Source of the DNA: Amycolatopsis lexingtonensis
GTDB taxonomy: Bacteria > Actinomycetota > Actinomycetes > Mycobacteriales > Pseudonocardiaceae
Assembly: GCF_014873755.1 (NCBI RefSeq)
Contig: NZ_JADBEG010000001.1
Location: forward strand, 5,997,501-6,061,500
DNA length: 64,000 bases
Direction of reading: 5' to 3'
Part shown: positions 16,549 through 26,894 of the stretch, in pieces
How positions within the stretch are numbered: position 1 is the first letter of the stretch
Layout: the number at the start of each line of letters is the position of its first letter
Translations under genes and position numbers: made by a program
Notes under the pieces: generated by a model
The model's input: only the letters and a program-made list of their open reading frames with translations
Database searches by the model: none
Told to the model about the DNA's origin: nothing

Positions 16549-16563
16549 TGAACGACTGTTCGA
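16549..16563. promoter_or_regulatory. SOS (LexA) box-like palindrome
   Basis: TGAACGACTGTTCGA has the perfect core GAAC-N4-GTTC of actinobacterial LexA boxes (consensus TCGAAC-N4-GTTCGA). It lies just before the DUF222/13E12 gene; several mycobacterial 13E12-family genes are known to be preceded by SOS boxes. Confidence 0.55.
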
Positions 16564-16583
16564 AGATCGGTAATCTCGAAGAC

Positions 16584-17651
16584 GTGGACACCAACGACCT
16601 CCAGCAAGCCGATGCGGCGGCCCTGACCGACCGCATCGGCTCGCTGCTCGCTGTCGTGAGATCCGCCGAGGCGGAAATCGGTGCGCTGCTGGTGGAAATC
16701 GAGTCACGCGGCGCACCGGAAACGTTCGGTTACCGATCGGCCGCCCAGCTGTACGCGCATCTCGCCGACGTACCGAAGGCCACGGCCGACGCCGTCATGA
16801 GGCGCGCCCGGGCGATGCATTCCCCAGAGGGCGGCCCCACCGAGTCTTTCGCGCCCGCAACGAAAATCGCGGCGTCGGCCGGGCAGTTGAGCACCCCGAT
16901 GATCGACGCGATCGTCAAGGTCATGGCGCAGGTTCCGCCCGAGCACCGGGAAGACACCGAGCACCAACTGCTGCTGTCCGCCGCTTCCGAAGCAGGGCAC
17001 CGGAAGGTCGCGGCGCTGGGTTCCCGGCTCCTGTCCGAGCTGGACCCCGGCGACGCCGAGCCGACCGCCCCCGAGCCCGCCACCCCGCCCCGCAAACTTT
17101 CCCTGCGCCGCAAGAGATCCGGCACCTGGGAGCTGTCCGGCCGCTTCGACGACGAGACCGGCAACCGCGCCAGCGCCCTGCTCGACGCCTTGGCCGAGCG
17201 CCGCGCCGCCGAAGAGGGCGAAGAGTCCCGCACCTCGCAGGAGCGCTACGGCGACGCCTTTTCCGACGCGATCGACCTGGCCCTCGACTCCCCGGACTTG
17301 CCGATGCAGTACGGCGACCGCGTCCAGGTACTGCTGCCTGTTCCCGCAGAGGGTTTCGACACCGCCCAGTCCACACTCGACGACACACCCGCCGCCGAGA
17401 ACCAGACCCACGCCCACGCCGACGCCGACCCGGTCACTCCCGCCGCCACGGACGAGACAACCGAATCCCCGGCCCCAGGCCGCCTCCGCCGCCTGATCAC
17501 CACCGGCTTCCGCCACGCGGGACCCGAGCGATCGCGCCGGCGCCTCCCCCACCAGCCACAGCCCACGACTCCGCCGCCAGGGCCGCCACGCCCGGCACCG
17601 GATCGCTGGCAGCCCGACACGGCGGCGCACCAACCTCCGGCAGCTGCCTGA
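16584..17651 (+). CDS. DUF222 (13E12 repeat family) protein lacking its HNH nuclease end
   Basis: About 355 residues. Residues 1-260 match the DUF222 pattern: DRIGSLLAVVRSAEAEIGALLVEIESRGA, FGYRSAAQLYAHL and the helix ending YGDRVQVLL. Full-length family members continue into an HNH endonuclease with Cys/His motifs. Here the tail is a Pro/Arg/Ala-rich stretch with none of them, so the gene looks 3' truncated or frameshifted. I place the start at the GTG at 16584 because the SOS-like box overlaps the in-frame ATG at 16548; either is possible. Possibly a decayed nuclease gene. Confidence 0.65.
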   Translation: MDTNDLQQADAAALTDRIGSLLAVVRSAEAEIGALLVEIESRGAPETFGYRSAAQLYAHLADVPKATADAVMRRARAMHSPEGGPTESFAPATKIAASAGQLSTPMIDAIVKVMAQVPPEHREDTEHQLLLSAASEAGHRKVAALGSRLLSELDPGDAEPTAPEPATPPRKLSLRRKRSGTWELSGRFDDETGNRASALLDALAERRAAEEGEESRTSQERYGDAFSDAIDLALDSPDLPMQYGDRVQVLLPVPAEGFDTAQSTLDDTPAAENQTHAHADADPVTPAATDETTESPAPGRLRRLITTGFRHAGPERSRRRLPHQPQPTTPPPGPPRPAPDRWQPDTAAHQPPAAA

Positions 17652-17760
17652 GCCACGGTGCAAGTTCAGACCGCTGCCCTGGCACCGCGCTGAGACAACC
17701 GTTAACGGGAAAGGCCCGCAGCCACCAGGCTCCGGGCCCACACCCACGCGACGGCCGGGC

Positions 17761-18348
17761 CTACTCGCCCGTCCCCGCCAGCAACTGGTCGAACGGCACG
17801 AACTCCGGCTCGGCAGCCACCGCGGGCCGCCCCGCAGCCAGCGAGGCCAGCTCCGCGCCGGCCTTCTCGATCCGCCGCTGCAGCGCGCCTTCACCGCCGC
17901 CCCAGTCGGACGAAGCCGCGTACACGCCCGTCGCGACCGGATCCGCCTTCAGGTACCCAAACAGCGGACGCAGCTGGTAGTCGAGCACCAGCGAGTGCCG
18001 CTCGGTACCGCCGGTCGCGCCGAGCAGCACCGGCTTGCCCACCAGCGAATCCGCGTCGAGCACGTCGAAGAACGACTTGAACAGCCCGCTGTAGCCCGCC
18101 GTGAACACCGGCGTCACCGCGATCAGCGCGTCCGCACCGGTCACCGCCTCGATCGCCCCACGCAGCTCCGGACTCGGGAATCTGGTGAGCAGGTTCTTCG
18201 TGACGTCGAGCGCGATGTCCCGCAGTTCGACGACAGTCACGGAGACCGGCTCACCGGCCGCGGCGACGGTCGCCGCGGCCAGCCGGTCGGCCAGCAACCG
18301 GGTCGACGAGGGCACCGAAAGCCCCGCCGTCACCACCGCGAGCTTCAT
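17761..18348 (-). CDS. NADPH-dependent FMN reductase (CE1759-type partner of LLM oxidoreductases)
   Basis: 195 residues, flavodoxin-like NADPH:FMN reductase fold: KLAVVTAGLSVPSSTRLLADRL at the FMN phosphate loop, and ALIAVTPVFTAGYSGLFKSFFDVL, the family's dimer/flavin segment. It overlaps the upstream LLM gene by 4 bp, forming the usual pair in which this protein supplies reduced FMN to the monooxygenase. Confidence 0.92.
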   Translation of the reverse strand: MKLAVVTAGLSVPSSTRLLADRLAAATVAAAGEPVSVTVVELRDIALDVTKNLLTRFPSPELRGAIEAVTGADALIAVTPVFTAGYSGLFKSFFDVLDADSLVGKPVLLGATGGTERHSLVLDYQLRPLFGYLKADPVATGVYAASSDWGGGEGALQRRIEKAGAELASLAAGRPAVAAEPEFVPFDQLLAGTGE

Positions 18349-19433
18349 GCCTGGCTCCCGACGAGCGCCGCGGCCTTCAGGGACTCGTGGGTCGGCGCGT
18401 CCGGGACGTGGGCCGGGCGCAGCGCGTCCAGTTCCTTGCGCAGCACCGGGACGACGTGCTCGCCGAGCAGATCGAGCTGTTCCAGGACGGTCTTCAGCGG
18501 CAGGCCGGCGTGGTCCATCAGGAACAACTGGCGCTGGTAGTCGCCGAAGTGCTCGCGGAAGGTCAGTGTCTTGTCGATGACCTCCTGCGGGCTGCCGACG
18601 GTCAGCGGCGTCTGGTCGGTGAACTCCTCCAGCGACGGGCCGTGCCCGTACACCGGCGCGTTGTCGAAGTACGGCCGGAACTCGTTCCAGGCGTCCTGGG
18701 ACTTCGGGCGGATGAACGCCTGGCCGCCGAGGCCGACGATGGCCTGGTCGGCCTGGCCGTGGCCGTAGTGCTCGAAGCGCTGGCGGTAGAAGGCGATCAG
18801 CTGCTGGAAGTGCTCCTTCGGCCAGAAGATGTGGTTGGCGAAGAAGCCGTCGCCGTAGTAGGCGGCCTGCTCGGCGATCTCCGGGCTGCGGATCGAACCG
18901 TGCCAGATGAACGGCGGGACGCCGTCGAGCGGGCGCGGCGTCGAGGTGAAGCCCTGCAGCGGCGTGCGGAACTTGCCCTGCCAGTCGACGACGTCCTCGC
19001 GCCAGAGCTTGCGCAGCAGCGCGTAGTTCTCGATGGCCAGCGGGATGCCCTGGCGGATGTCCTGGCCGAACCACGGGTAGACCGGGCCGGTGTTGCCGCG
19101 GCCCATCATCAGGTCGACGCGGCCGTCGGCGAGGTGCTGCAGCATCGCGAAGTCCTCGGCGATCTTCACCGGGTCGTTCGTGGTGATCAGCGTCGTCGAC
19201 GTCGAGAGGATCAGCTTGGACGTCTGCGCCGCGATGTGGCCGAGCATCGTCGTGGGCGACGACGGCACGAACGGCGGGTTGTGGTGCTCGCCGGTCGCGA
19301 AGACGTCGAGCCCGACCTCCTCCGCCTTGAGCGCGATCCGGACCATCGCCTTGATCCGCTCGTGTTCCGTCGGCGTGCTGCCGTTCGTGGGATCGGTCGT
19401 GACGTCGCCCACCGTGAAGATTCCGAACTGCAT
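18345..19433 (-). CDS. LLM-class flavin-dependent oxidoreductase
   Basis: 362 residues, bacterial-luciferase-like barrel: MQFGIFTVGDVT, GLDVFATGEHHNPPFVPSSPTTMLGHIAAQTSKL and VDLMMGRGNTGPVYPWFG. The ATG at 19433, with GGGAG upstream, is preferred to an ATG 14 codons earlier. It is probably a monooxygenase using FMNH2 from the reductase encoded next. The substrate is unknown. Confidence 0.93.
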   Translation of the reverse strand: MQFGIFTVGDVTTDPTNGSTPTEHERIKAMVRIALKAEEVGLDVFATGEHHNPPFVPSSPTTMLGHIAAQTSKLILSTSTTLITTNDPVKIAEDFAMLQHLADGRVDLMMGRGNTGPVYPWFGQDIRQGIPLAIENYALLRKLWREDVVDWQGKFRTPLQGFTSTPRPLDGVPPFIWHGSIRSPEIAEQAAYYGDGFFANHIFWPKEHFQQLIAFYRQRFEHYGHGQADQAIVGLGGQAFIRPKSQDAWNEFRPYFDNAPVYGHGPSLEEFTDQTPLTVGSPQEVIDKTLTFREHFGDYQRQLFLMDHAGLPLKTVLEQLDLLGEHVVPVLRKELDALRPAHVPDAPTHESLKAAALVGSQA

Positions 19434-19540
19434 GACCTGCTCCCTTCGCGAGCACCATCTTACATGCGCGTTCAACTACTTCCAAGCAAGACATATTCCG
19501 CCCGTCAATGCCGTAGGGGGCACCAAGTAAGGTCAGGGAC

Positions 19541-20968
19541 ATGGACGCGGAGCTCGGTCGGCTGGGTCTGGCAGAACGTTCGGTACGACTTCTCACGGGC
19601 CGCGACATCTGGGGCTCGATCACCCCACTGCTCGCGCCTCGCCGGAACCTGGTGGCGGCCTTCGGCCACGTCGGGCCCGGCGCGGCCGCGCTGCTGCCAC
19701 TGGAACCCGGCGACACGCTGATCACGGACGCGAGCCTGGACACGGTGCTGTCCGGCGCGACGAGCCCGCACGCGCTGCTGCACTGGGTCAAGGCTGGCGT
19801 GATCGTGCACTCGCTGCGCGGGCTGAACGCCAAGCTGGTGATCGCGGAGGACGACCCGTCGTTCGTGGTGGTCGGCTCGGCCGACGTCACCGCGGCCGGG
19901 CCCCGGCAGCTGTTCGAGGCGGTCACGGTCTCGCACGAGAAGCACACCGTCGAGGAGGCCCAGGAGGCCTGGCTCGACTGGTGCGACCTCGCGGGCCCCG
20001 CACTCACGGCGGGCGACCTGGAGCCGCTCCTGGAGCAGTACGGCGCCGGTAAGCCGGTCACGGCGCGCCCCACGACGCCGGCCCGCAGCGCACCCGCCCG
20101 CTCGGTGGTGACGAGCCGCCCCGCGACGCCGGTCCGGCCCGCGGCCGCGACGCCGCCTCCCTCGCCGGTGCGCCCGGCACCTCCCGCTTCCCCGGTCCGG
20201 CCCGCGGCCGCGACGCCGCCCCCATCGCCGGTGCGCCCCGCCGCCGCCTCGCCGGTGCAGCCGGGCACACCCGCCACCGGCTCGCAGCCCGGCGACCCGG
20301 CCACGGCTTCCGACTCGCAGCCCGGCGCTTCCACGCCGTCCGCAGCCGAGGCAGGCACCCCGGCCGCTGAGCCCACCGCCACCCCGACCGAAACCCCCGC
20401 GGCCACCGCCGGCGCGGAACCGGTTGCGGCGGCGGCCGAAACCGAAGCCGCCGAACCCACCGACGTCCCCCGGCCCGCCTGGCCCCGTCCGGCCGAGCTC
20501 TACCTGGTCAGCCTCGTCGAAGGCGGGGAACCGTCCGCCGAAGCCGAGTACCGCCTGGAGGAACTCGGCCGCGACTACACGCACCCCGGCGAGAACGGCG
20601 AATCCCCCTTCCGCGTCGAACTGTTCTGGGCCGACGACGGCCAGGGCCAGGACCCGCCGCGCACCCTCCGCGCCGGCGTGCACGTGATCCGCGTCTACAG
20701 CCAGAAACAGGGCCGGGCGCTGGTCGGGTCGCGGATCGAGGCCCCCGGCCTGGTCCTGCACGCCTACGCCGACGAGTTCGCCTACCCCCGGCGCACGTAC
20801 TGCTACATCCTGACCCGGGAGACGGCGGCGCGGCCGGCGTTCGGCGACCTGCGCAAGGGGCTCGCCACGATCGGCGAGAAGCCGAATTTCCGCAACAGTT
20901 TCCAGGTCCCGCGGAAGATCGAAGCCCTGCTGGGCCTGTGGCCCGACCTGGGCTACGACCCCCGCTAG
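19541..20968 (+). CDS. Hypothetical protein: PLD-like N-domain, Pro/Ala linker, unknown C-domain
   Basis: 475 residues in three parts. Residues 1-180 include LLPLEPGDTLITDAS and HSLRGLNAKLVIAEDDPSFVVVGSADVT, which resembles a phospholipase D-like half-domain, but the HxK motif is altered (Asn replaces His), so catalysis is doubtful. Residues about 185-310 are a Pro/Ala/Thr linker with three near-copies of RPAAATPPPSPVRP. Residues 320-475 form a compact domain of unknown type. No signal peptide or membrane segment. It sits between the LLM gene and parE. Confidence 0.75.
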   Translation: MDAELGRLGLAERSVRLLTGRDIWGSITPLLAPRRNLVAAFGHVGPGAAALLPLEPGDTLITDASLDTVLSGATSPHALLHWVKAGVIVHSLRGLNAKLVIAEDDPSFVVVGSADVTAAGPRQLFEAVTVSHEKHTVEEAQEAWLDWCDLAGPALTAGDLEPLLEQYGAGKPVTARPTTPARSAPARSVVTSRPATPVRPAAATPPPSPVRPAPPASPVRPAAATPPPSPVRPAAASPVQPGTPATGSQPGDPATASDSQPGASTPSAAEAGTPAAEPTATPTETPAATAGAEPVAAAAETEAAEPTDVPRPAWPRPAELYLVSLVEGGEPSAEAEYRLEELGRDYTHPGENGESPFRVELFWADDGQGQDPPRTLRAGVHVIRVYSQKQGRALVGSRIEAPGLVLHAYADEFAYPRRTYCYILTRETAARPAFGDLRKGLATIGEKPNFRNSFQVPRKIEALLGLWPDLGYDPR

Positions 20969-21029
20969 CGGGCGGCGCCCGCCACTCCGGGAGCGGGAGC
21001 GCGCGGAACTTGTCGGGGTGGGCGGATAT

Positions 21030-21047
21030 CCTGCACTACGGTGCAGG
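21030..21047. repeat. Short perfect hairpin upstream of parE
   Basis: CCTGCAC, loop TACG, GTGCAGG: a perfect 7-bp stem 56 bp before the parE start. It could be an operator or a 5' leader structure; no T-run follows, so it is not a terminator. Confidence 0.4.
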
Positions 21048-21102
21048 CGAGTCCGCACCACCACCAGCACTTTCGCGAGCCACGATCCGGGAGAACGACC
21101 CT

Positions 21103-23154
21103 GTGACTGCCGAGACCTTGTACGGGGCCGATGACCTGACCCATCTCGAGGGTCTCGAGGCCGTCCGCAAACGACCCGGGATGTACATCGGCTCCACCGA
21201 CAGCCGGGGCATCAACCACCTCTTCTCCGAGGTGGTGGACAACTCGACGGACGAAGGTGTCGCCGGCCACGCGACGAAGATCGTGGTCACGCTGCACGCC
21301 GACGGGAGCGTTCAGGTGGACGACGACGGCCGGGGCATCCCGACCGGCACCCACGCGAAGTCCGGTTTGTCCGGCGTCGAGCTGGTGCTGACCCGGCTGC
21401 ACGCCGGCGGCAAGTTCGGCGGCTCCGGCTACAAGACCTCCGGCGGCCTGCACGGCGTCGGTGCTTCGGCGGTCAACGCGCTGTCGCACCGCTTCGACGT
21501 CACGGTGAAGCAGGACGGCAAGGTCCACCAGATGTCGTTCAAGCACGGCGTCCCCGGCACGTTCGACGCGCCCGGCCCGAAGGCGAAGTTCACCCGCCGG
21601 TCCGGGCTGAACCTCGTCGGCAAGATGAAGCGTGGCGAGCGCAGCGGCACGTCGATCCGCTACTGGTACGACGCGCGCTACTTCGAGTCCGGCGCGGCGC
21701 TGGACGTCGAGGGCGTCCGGGCGAAGCTGCGCAACACCGCGTTCCTGGTCCCGGGCGTCACGTACGTGCTGCGCACCGCGATCGAAGACACGATCAACGA
21801 AGAGACGTTCCACTTCCCGAACGGCCTGGTCGACATGGTCGACTTCCTGACGCCGTCGGGCGAGAAGCCGGTCTGCGGCACGCTGCTGATCACCGGCGAG
21901 GGCACGTACAAGGAGAACGCGGCCGACGCGGCCGGCGTCATGCAGTCCAATGTGGAGCGCCACGCCGAGGTCGAGGTGGCGCTGCGCTGGGGCACCGGCT
22001 ACGAGCGCACGGTCGAATGCTTCACCAACACGATCCGCAACGTCCACGGCGGCACCCACCGCCGCGGGTTCGACCGCGCGGTGGCGAAGGCGTTGCAGGA
22101 GGCCATCTCCAAGACCCGCGGGCTGCTCAAGCCCAAGGAGGACATGCCGACGATCGAGGACGTCCTCGAGGGCATGACGGCCGTGGTGCACGTCCGGCTG
22201 CCGGAGCCGCAGTTCACCTCGCAGACGAAGGACGAGCTGTCCACCGCCGGCATCACCCGGGTCCTGCAAAGCATCGTCGACAAGCACGTCAAGGCGTGGA
22301 CCGAGGACCGCAAGACCAAGTCCGAGGCCAAGGTCGTGCTGCAGAAGGTGGTCGACGCCTCCCGCGTCCGGCTGACCCAGAAGCAGCAGAAGGACGCGGC
22401 TCGCCGCAAGACCGCCCTCGAAGGCGCGGCCATGCCGCCCAAGCTGGTCGACTGCCGCACCACCGGCGTCTCGCGCAGCGAGCTGTTCCTGGTCGAGGGC
22501 GACAGCGCGCTGGGGTCGGCGCGGATGGCGCGCGTGTCGGAGTACCAGGCGCTGCTGCCGCTGCGGGGCAAGATCCTGAACGTGCAGAAGGCGTCGCTGG
22601 GCGACACGCTGAAGAACGCCGAGATCGCGTCGATCGTGCAGGTGCTGGGCGCGGGCACCGGGCGCACGTTCGACCTGTCGACCATGCGCTACGGCCGCGT
22701 CATCCTGATGGCGGACGCGGACGTCGACGGCTCGCACATCCGCACCCTGCTGATCACGCTGTTCGCGAAGTACATGCGCCCGGTGATCGAGGACGGCCGG
22801 CTGTACGCGGCGATGCCGCCGCTGCACAAGCTCGTCACGAAGGGCCGCAACCCGGAGACGATCTTCACCTTCACCCAGCAGGAGATGGAGACGAAGTTCG
22901 CCGAGCTGGAGCGGGCGGGCAAGAACATCGTCACGCCGGTGCCGCGGTTCAAGGGCCTCGGCGAGATGGACGCCGACGAGCTGTGGGAGACCACGATGAA
23001 CCCGGCCACCCGTTCGGTCCGCCGGATCACCATGGACGACGCCGAGGCCGCCGAGGGCGCGCTGGAGCTGCTGATGGGCGAGAAGGTCGAGCCCCGGCGC
23101 AACTGGCTGGTCGCCTCGTCGGACCGGATCGACCGCGAAGCCATCGACGCCTGA
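21103..23154 (+). CDS. parE: DNA topoisomerase IV subunit B (ParE, GyrB-like)
   Basis: 683 residues from the GTG at 21103 (GGGAG upstream). GHKL ATPase domain: [19 protein letters not shown] and the ATP lid [26 protein letters not shown] domain: [12 protein letters not shown] and [10 protein letters not shown]. The EGDSALG variant, instead of EGDSAGG of gyrase B, and the partner gene 28 bp downstream identify the actinobacterial topoisomerase IV rather than gyrase. It decatenates daughter chromosomes. Confidence 0.92.
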   Translation: MTAETLYGADDLTHLEGLEAVRKRPGMYIGSTDSRGINHLFSEVVDNSTDEGVAGHATKIVVTLHADGSVQVDDDGRGIPTGTHAKSGLSGVELVLTRLHAGGKFGGSGYKTSGGLHGVGASAVNALSHRFDVTVKQDGKVHQMSFKHGVPGTFDAPGPKAKFTRRSGLNLVGKMKRGERSGTSIRYWYDARYFESGAALDVEGVRAKLRNTAFLVPGVTYVLRTAIEDTINEETFHFPNGLVDMVDFLTPSGEKPVCGTLLITGEGTYKENAADAAGVMQSNVERHAEVEVALRWGTGYERTVECFTNTIRNVHGGTHRRGFDRAVAKALQEAISKTRGLLKPKEDMPTIEDVLEGMTAVVHVRLPEPQFTSQTKDELSTAGITRVLQSIVDKHVKAWTEDRKTKSEAKVVLQKVVDASRVRLTQKQQKDAARRKTALEGAAMPPKLVDCRTTGVSRSELFLVEGDSALGSARMARVSEYQALLPLRGKILNVQKASLGDTLKNAEIASIVQVLGAGTGRTFDLSTMRYGRVILMADADVDGSHIRTLLITLFAKYMRPVIEDGRLYAAMPPLHKLVTKGRNPETIFTFTQQEMETKFAELERAGKNIVTPVPRFKGLGEMDADELWETTMNPATRSVRRITMDDAEAAEGALELLMGEKVEPRRNWLVASSDRIDREAIDA

Positions 23155-23182
23155 GTTTTCACAGCTACCAAGGAGTTCTGCC

Positions 23183-25666
23183 GTGGCACGCCGCAAGGGC
23201 ACCACCACCAAGGTCGATCCGAGCGCGTTCGACGCCGCCGGGGCGCAGGTCTTCGAGAACCCGCTGAAGACCGAGATCGAAGACTCCTACCTGGAGTACG
23301 CGTACTCGGTCATCCACTCCCGCGCCCTGCCGGACGCGCGTGACGGGTTGAAGCCGGTCCACCGCCGGATCCTGTACTCGATGAACGAGAACGGCTACCG
23401 CCCGACGCACGCGTACGTGAAGTCGTCGCGCGTGGTCGGCGACGTGATGGGCAAGTACCACCCGCACGGCGACGTCGCGATCTACGACGCGATGGTGCGG
23501 CTGGCGCAGGACTTCTCGCTGAACGTCCCGCTCATCGACGGCCACGGCAACTTCGGTTCGCCGGACGACGGCCCGGCCGCTTCGCGGTACACCGAAGCGC
23601 GGATGTCGCCCGAGGCGATGCAGCTGGTCGGCGAGCTCGGCGAGGAGACCGTCGACTTCCGGCCCAACTACGACGGTTCGCTGCAGGAGCCGTCCGTGCT
23701 GCCGGCGGCGTTCCCGAACCTGCTGGTCAACGGCACGTCCGGGATCGCGGTCGGGATGGCGACCAACATGATCCCGCACAACCTCGGCGAGGTCATCGCG
23801 GCGGCGCGGTGGCTGATCACGCACCCGGCGGCGACGCTCGACAAGCTGATGGAGTTCGTGCCGGGCCCGGACCTCCCGACCGGCGGCAGCCTGCTGGGCC
23901 TCGACGAGGTCCGCCGCGCGTACGAGACCGGCCGCGGCGTGGTCCGGATGCGCGCGAACTGCGAGACCGGGCCGCTGGAGGGCAGCCGCGGCCGGCAGGC
24001 GATCACCGTCACCGAGCTGCCGTACGGCGTCGGGCCGGAGAAGGTGATCGAGAAGATCACCGACGAGGTCAACAAGTCCAAGCGGCTCACCGGCATCGCC
24101 GACGTCAAGGACCTCACCGACCGCGAGAACGGCACGCGGCTGGTCATCGAGTGCAAGGTCGGCGTCAACCCGCAGGCCCTGCTGGCGGACCTGTACCGGC
24201 TGACGCCGCTGGAGCAGTCGTTCGGCATCAACAACCTGGTGCTCGTCGACGGCCAGCCGCAGACGCTGGGCCTGAAAGAACTCCTCGAGGTCTTCCTCCG
24301 GCACCGCTACGACGTCGTCACGCGGCGGACGAAGTACCGCCGCCGCAAGCGCGAAGAGCGGCTGCACCTGGTCGAGGGCCTGCTGATCGCCCTGCTGAAC
24401 ATCGACAAGGTGATCCGGCTCATCCGCGAGAGCGAGAACGCCGCGGCCGCGAAGGACGGCCTGATGAAGCGGTTCAAGCTGTCGGAGATCCAGGCGACGT
24501 ACATCCTGGACACGCCGCTGCGCCGCCTCACGAAGTACGACCGGCTCGAGCTGGAGTCGGAGCAGGACCAGCTGCGCGACGAGATCGAGGAGCTGAGCAA
24601 GATCCTCGACGACGAGTCGGTGCTGAAGAAGCTCGTCTCGGCGGAGCTGGCGAAGATCGCGAAGGACTTCCCGACCGAGCGCCGCACGGCCCTGATCGAC
24701 GGCGATCTGAAGGAGGTCCTGGCCGCGTCGAAGCCGTCGGGCCCCCTCGAAGTCGCGGACGACCCGTGCCAGGTCATCCTGTCGGCGACCGGCCTGGTGG
24801 CCCGCACGGCGGCGGAGTCGGAGGAAGCGACGGAGACGCGCCGCCGCAACGGCCGCGTGAAGCACGACGCGGTCTCGGCGGTGGTCCACACCACGGCCCG
24901 CGGCCAGGTCCTGCTGGTGACCTCGCGCGGCCGCGCGTTCAAGACGGACGTGCTGCCGTTGCCGGTGCTCCCGGAGCAGGCGGGCACGGTCTCCCTGCGC
25001 GGCGGCATGGCGGCCCGCGAACTGGTCCCGCTGGAGAAGGGCGAGACGGTCGTCGGCATCGCCCCTCTCGGTGAGCAGGCGGCGGGCTCCCCCGGCCTCG
25101 CGCTGGGCACCCGGGCGGGCGTGGTGAAGATCTGCTCGCCGGAGTGGCCGGTCCGCTCGGACGAGTTCGAGGTGATCTCGCTGAAGGACGGCGACGAGGT
25201 CGTCGGAGCGACGTGGCTGACGGACGGCACGGAGACCCTGGCGTTCGTGTCCTCGGAAGCATCGCTGCTGAAGTACGCGGCTTCGCTGGTCCGCCCCCAA
25301 GGCCTCAAGGGCGGCGGCATGGCGGGCATCAACGTGGGTTCGGGCTCGGTGGTGTTCTTCGGCGCGGTCCGCACGGACGACGACGAACACGGCGAACCCC
25401 TGGTGATCACGGCCACCGGGCAAAGCGTGAAGGTGACGCCGTTCAGCGAGTACCCGGCGAAGGGCCGGGCGACCGGCGGCGTCCGGGCCCAGCGCTTCCT
25501 GAAGGGCGAAACCGCCTTGCAGGTGGCCTGGATCGGCCCGCGCCCGGCGGGTTCGGCCAAGAACGGCGACCCGGTGGAACTCCCGGAGATCGACGTCCGC
25601 CGAGACGGCTCGGGCCACGCCCACCCCGGCCCGGACGTCGTGGGCCACCTGATCGAACGAGGCTGA
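23183..25666 (+). CDS. parC: DNA topoisomerase IV subunit A (ParC, GyrA-like)
   Basis: 827 residues, GTG start with AAGGAG seven bases upstream. The cleavage domain is intact: [48 protein letters not shown], and SRYTEAR with the active-site Tyr. The C-terminal beta-pinwheel lacks the GyrA box (QRRGGKG), as expected for ParC. It pairs with ParE to form the A2B2 enzyme. Confidence 0.93.
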   Translation: MARRKGTTTKVDPSAFDAAGAQVFENPLKTEIEDSYLEYAYSVIHSRALPDARDGLKPVHRRILYSMNENGYRPTHAYVKSSRVVGDVMGKYHPHGDVAIYDAMVRLAQDFSLNVPLIDGHGNFGSPDDGPAASRYTEARMSPEAMQLVGELGEETVDFRPNYDGSLQEPSVLPAAFPNLLVNGTSGIAVGMATNMIPHNLGEVIAAARWLITHPAATLDKLMEFVPGPDLPTGGSLLGLDEVRRAYETGRGVVRMRANCETGPLEGSRGRQAITVTELPYGVGPEKVIEKITDEVNKSKRLTGIADVKDLTDRENGTRLVIECKVGVNPQALLADLYRLTPLEQSFGINNLVLVDGQPQTLGLKELLEVFLRHRYDVVTRRTKYRRRKREERLHLVEGLLIALLNIDKVIRLIRESENAAAAKDGLMKRFKLSEIQATYILDTPLRRLTKYDRLELESEQDQLRDEIEELSKILDDESVLKKLVSAELAKIAKDFPTERRTALIDGDLKEVLAASKPSGPLEVADDPCQVILSATGLVARTAAESEEATETRRRNGRVKHDAVSAVVHTTARGQVLLVTSRGRAFKTDVLPLPVLPEQAGTVSLRGGMAARELVPLEKGETVVGIAPLGEQAAGSPGLALGTRAGVVKICSPEWPVRSDEFEVISLKDGDEVVGATWLTDGTETLAFVSSEASLLKYAASLVRPQGLKGGGMAGINVGSGSVVFFGAVRTDDDEHGEPLVITATGQSVKVTPFSEYPAKGRATGGVRAQRFLKGETALQVAWIGPRPAGSAKNGDPVELPEIDVRRDGSGHAHPGPDVVGHLIERG

Positions 25667-25674
25667 CGCTCGAG

Positions 25675-25710
25675 GGGTGTTCAGGCGGGCCGCAACCCGC
25701 CTGAACACCC
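25675..25710. terminator. Bidirectional hairpin between convergent parC and acyl-CoA dehydrogenase genes
   Basis: Perfect 15-bp arms (GGGTGTTCAGGCGGG and its complement) around a 6-base loop, filling the gap between two convergent stop codons. No T-run, but position and stability argue for a terminator used from both sides. Confidence 0.8.
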
Positions 25711-25712
25711 AC

Positions 25713-26894
25713 TCAGGCCAGCAGTGCCTTCGCGATGTGCGTCACCTGGATCTCGTTGCTGCCCGCGTAGATCATCAGCGACTTCGCGTCCCGCGCCAGC
25801 TGCTCGACCCGGTACTCGGCCATGTAGCCGTTCCCGCCGAACAGCTGCACCGCCTCCATCGCCACCTCCGTCGCGGCTTCGGAGGAATACAGCTTCATCG
25901 CCGACGCCTCCGCCAGCGAAGGCCGCTTCCCGGCGCGGGCCTTGGCCACCGCCTGGAACACCATGTTCTGGACGTTGACCCGCGCGACTTCCATCTTCGC
26001 CAGCTTGAGCTGGATCAGCTGGAACCGCCCGATCTCCTGACCCCACAGCTTTCGCGACTTGGCGTAGTCGACGCACAGCCGCAGGCACTCGTTGATGATC
26101 CCCAGCGACAACGCCGCCACGCCGACCCGCTCGGCCACGAAACTCTCCCGGGCGCTCTCGGCACCCGACGACGACAGCAGCCGGTCGGTGCCGAGCCGGA
26201 CGTCGTCGAAGAACAGCTCGCCCGTCGGGGACGACATCATCCCCATCTTCTTGAACGGCTTGCCCTGCACGAAGCCTGGCATCCCGCGGTCCAGCACGAA
26301 CGTCAGCACCGGCCGGTCTCGGACCGGCGATCCGTCGTCCAGCTTCGCGTACACCACCACCGTGTCCGCGAACGGGCCGTTCGTGATGAAGGTCTTCCGC
26401 CCGTTCAGCACGTACTCGTCGCCGTCCCGGCGGACCGTGGTCTGCATGCCGCCGAAGGCGTCCGAGCCCGAGTCCGGTTCCGTGATCGCCCACGCGCCGA
26501 TCTTCTCGAACGTCGCCAGGCCCGGCAGCCAGCGTTCCTTCTGCTCCCGGGAGCCCTTGGCCAGGATCGTCGCCGCGGCCAGGCCCAGCGACACACCCAG
26601 CGAGGCCACGATCCCGAGGCTCACCCCGGCCAGCTCGCTGATCGCGATCAGCGCCAAGGTCTCCTGCCCGCCCAGGGAACCCGGGGAAGAAGACTTCGGC
26701 GAGGAAGAAAGCAGCTTCGAAACCGCCTCCGCCGCCATGACGTCCAGCCCGAACGCCGCGTACAGCTTGCGGATGATGTCGTACGGCGGCAGCGCGCCGC
26801 TCTCCAGCTCGTCCAGGTGCGGCCGGATCTCCTTGGCGATGAAGTCCCGGATCGAGTCGCGGACCAGCAGGTCCGTCTCCGACCACTCGATCAC
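25713..26894 (-). CDS. Acyl-CoA dehydrogenase
   Basis: 393 residues from a GTG at 26894. Conserved landmarks: GAWAITEPDSGSDAFGGMQTT, which binds the flavin, FITNGPFADT, and the C-terminal YAGSNEIQ, whose Glu is the usual catalytic base. An insertion rich in Ser/Pro (about residues 42-57) precedes the flavin-binding part. Last gene of a five-gene operon; its start overlaps the SDR stop (GTGA). It oxidises an acyl-CoA to the 2-enoyl-CoA; chain type is not readable from sequence. Confidence 0.93.
   Translation of the reverse strand: MIEWSETDLLVRDSIRDFIAKEIRPHLDELESGALPPYDIIRKLYAAFGLDVMAAEAVSKLLSSSPKSSSPGSLGGQETLALIAISELAGVSLGIVASLGVSLGLAAATILAKGSREQKERWLPGLATFEKIGAWAITEPDSGSDAFGGMQTTVRRDGDEYVLNGRKTFITNGPFADTVVVYAKLDDGSPVRDRPVLTFVLDRGMPGFVQGKPFKKMGMMSSPTGELFFDDVRLGTDRLLSSSGAESARESFVAERVGVAALSLGIINECLRLCVDYAKSRKLWGQEIGRFQLIQLKLAKMEVARVNVQNMVFQAVAKARAGKRPSLAEASAMKLYSSEAATEVAMEAVQLFGGNGYMAEYRVEQLARDAKSLMIYAGSNEIQVTHIAKALLA

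Noticed and set aside
20100..20300. CRISPR or tandem-repeat array
   Set aside because: The repetition encodes Pro/Ala linker units inside an open reading frame; unit lengths vary and there are no spacers.
17761..20460. 899-codon minus-strand frame
   Set aside because: Only 17761-18348 (FMN reductase) has homologous structure; the rest is Pro/Gly/Arg-rich shadow of the LLM gene and the 19541 gene.
21103..25666. Gyrase (gyrB/gyrA) instead of topoisomerase IV
   Set aside because: EGDSALG in the B subunit and absence of a GyrA box in the A subunit favour ParE/ParC.
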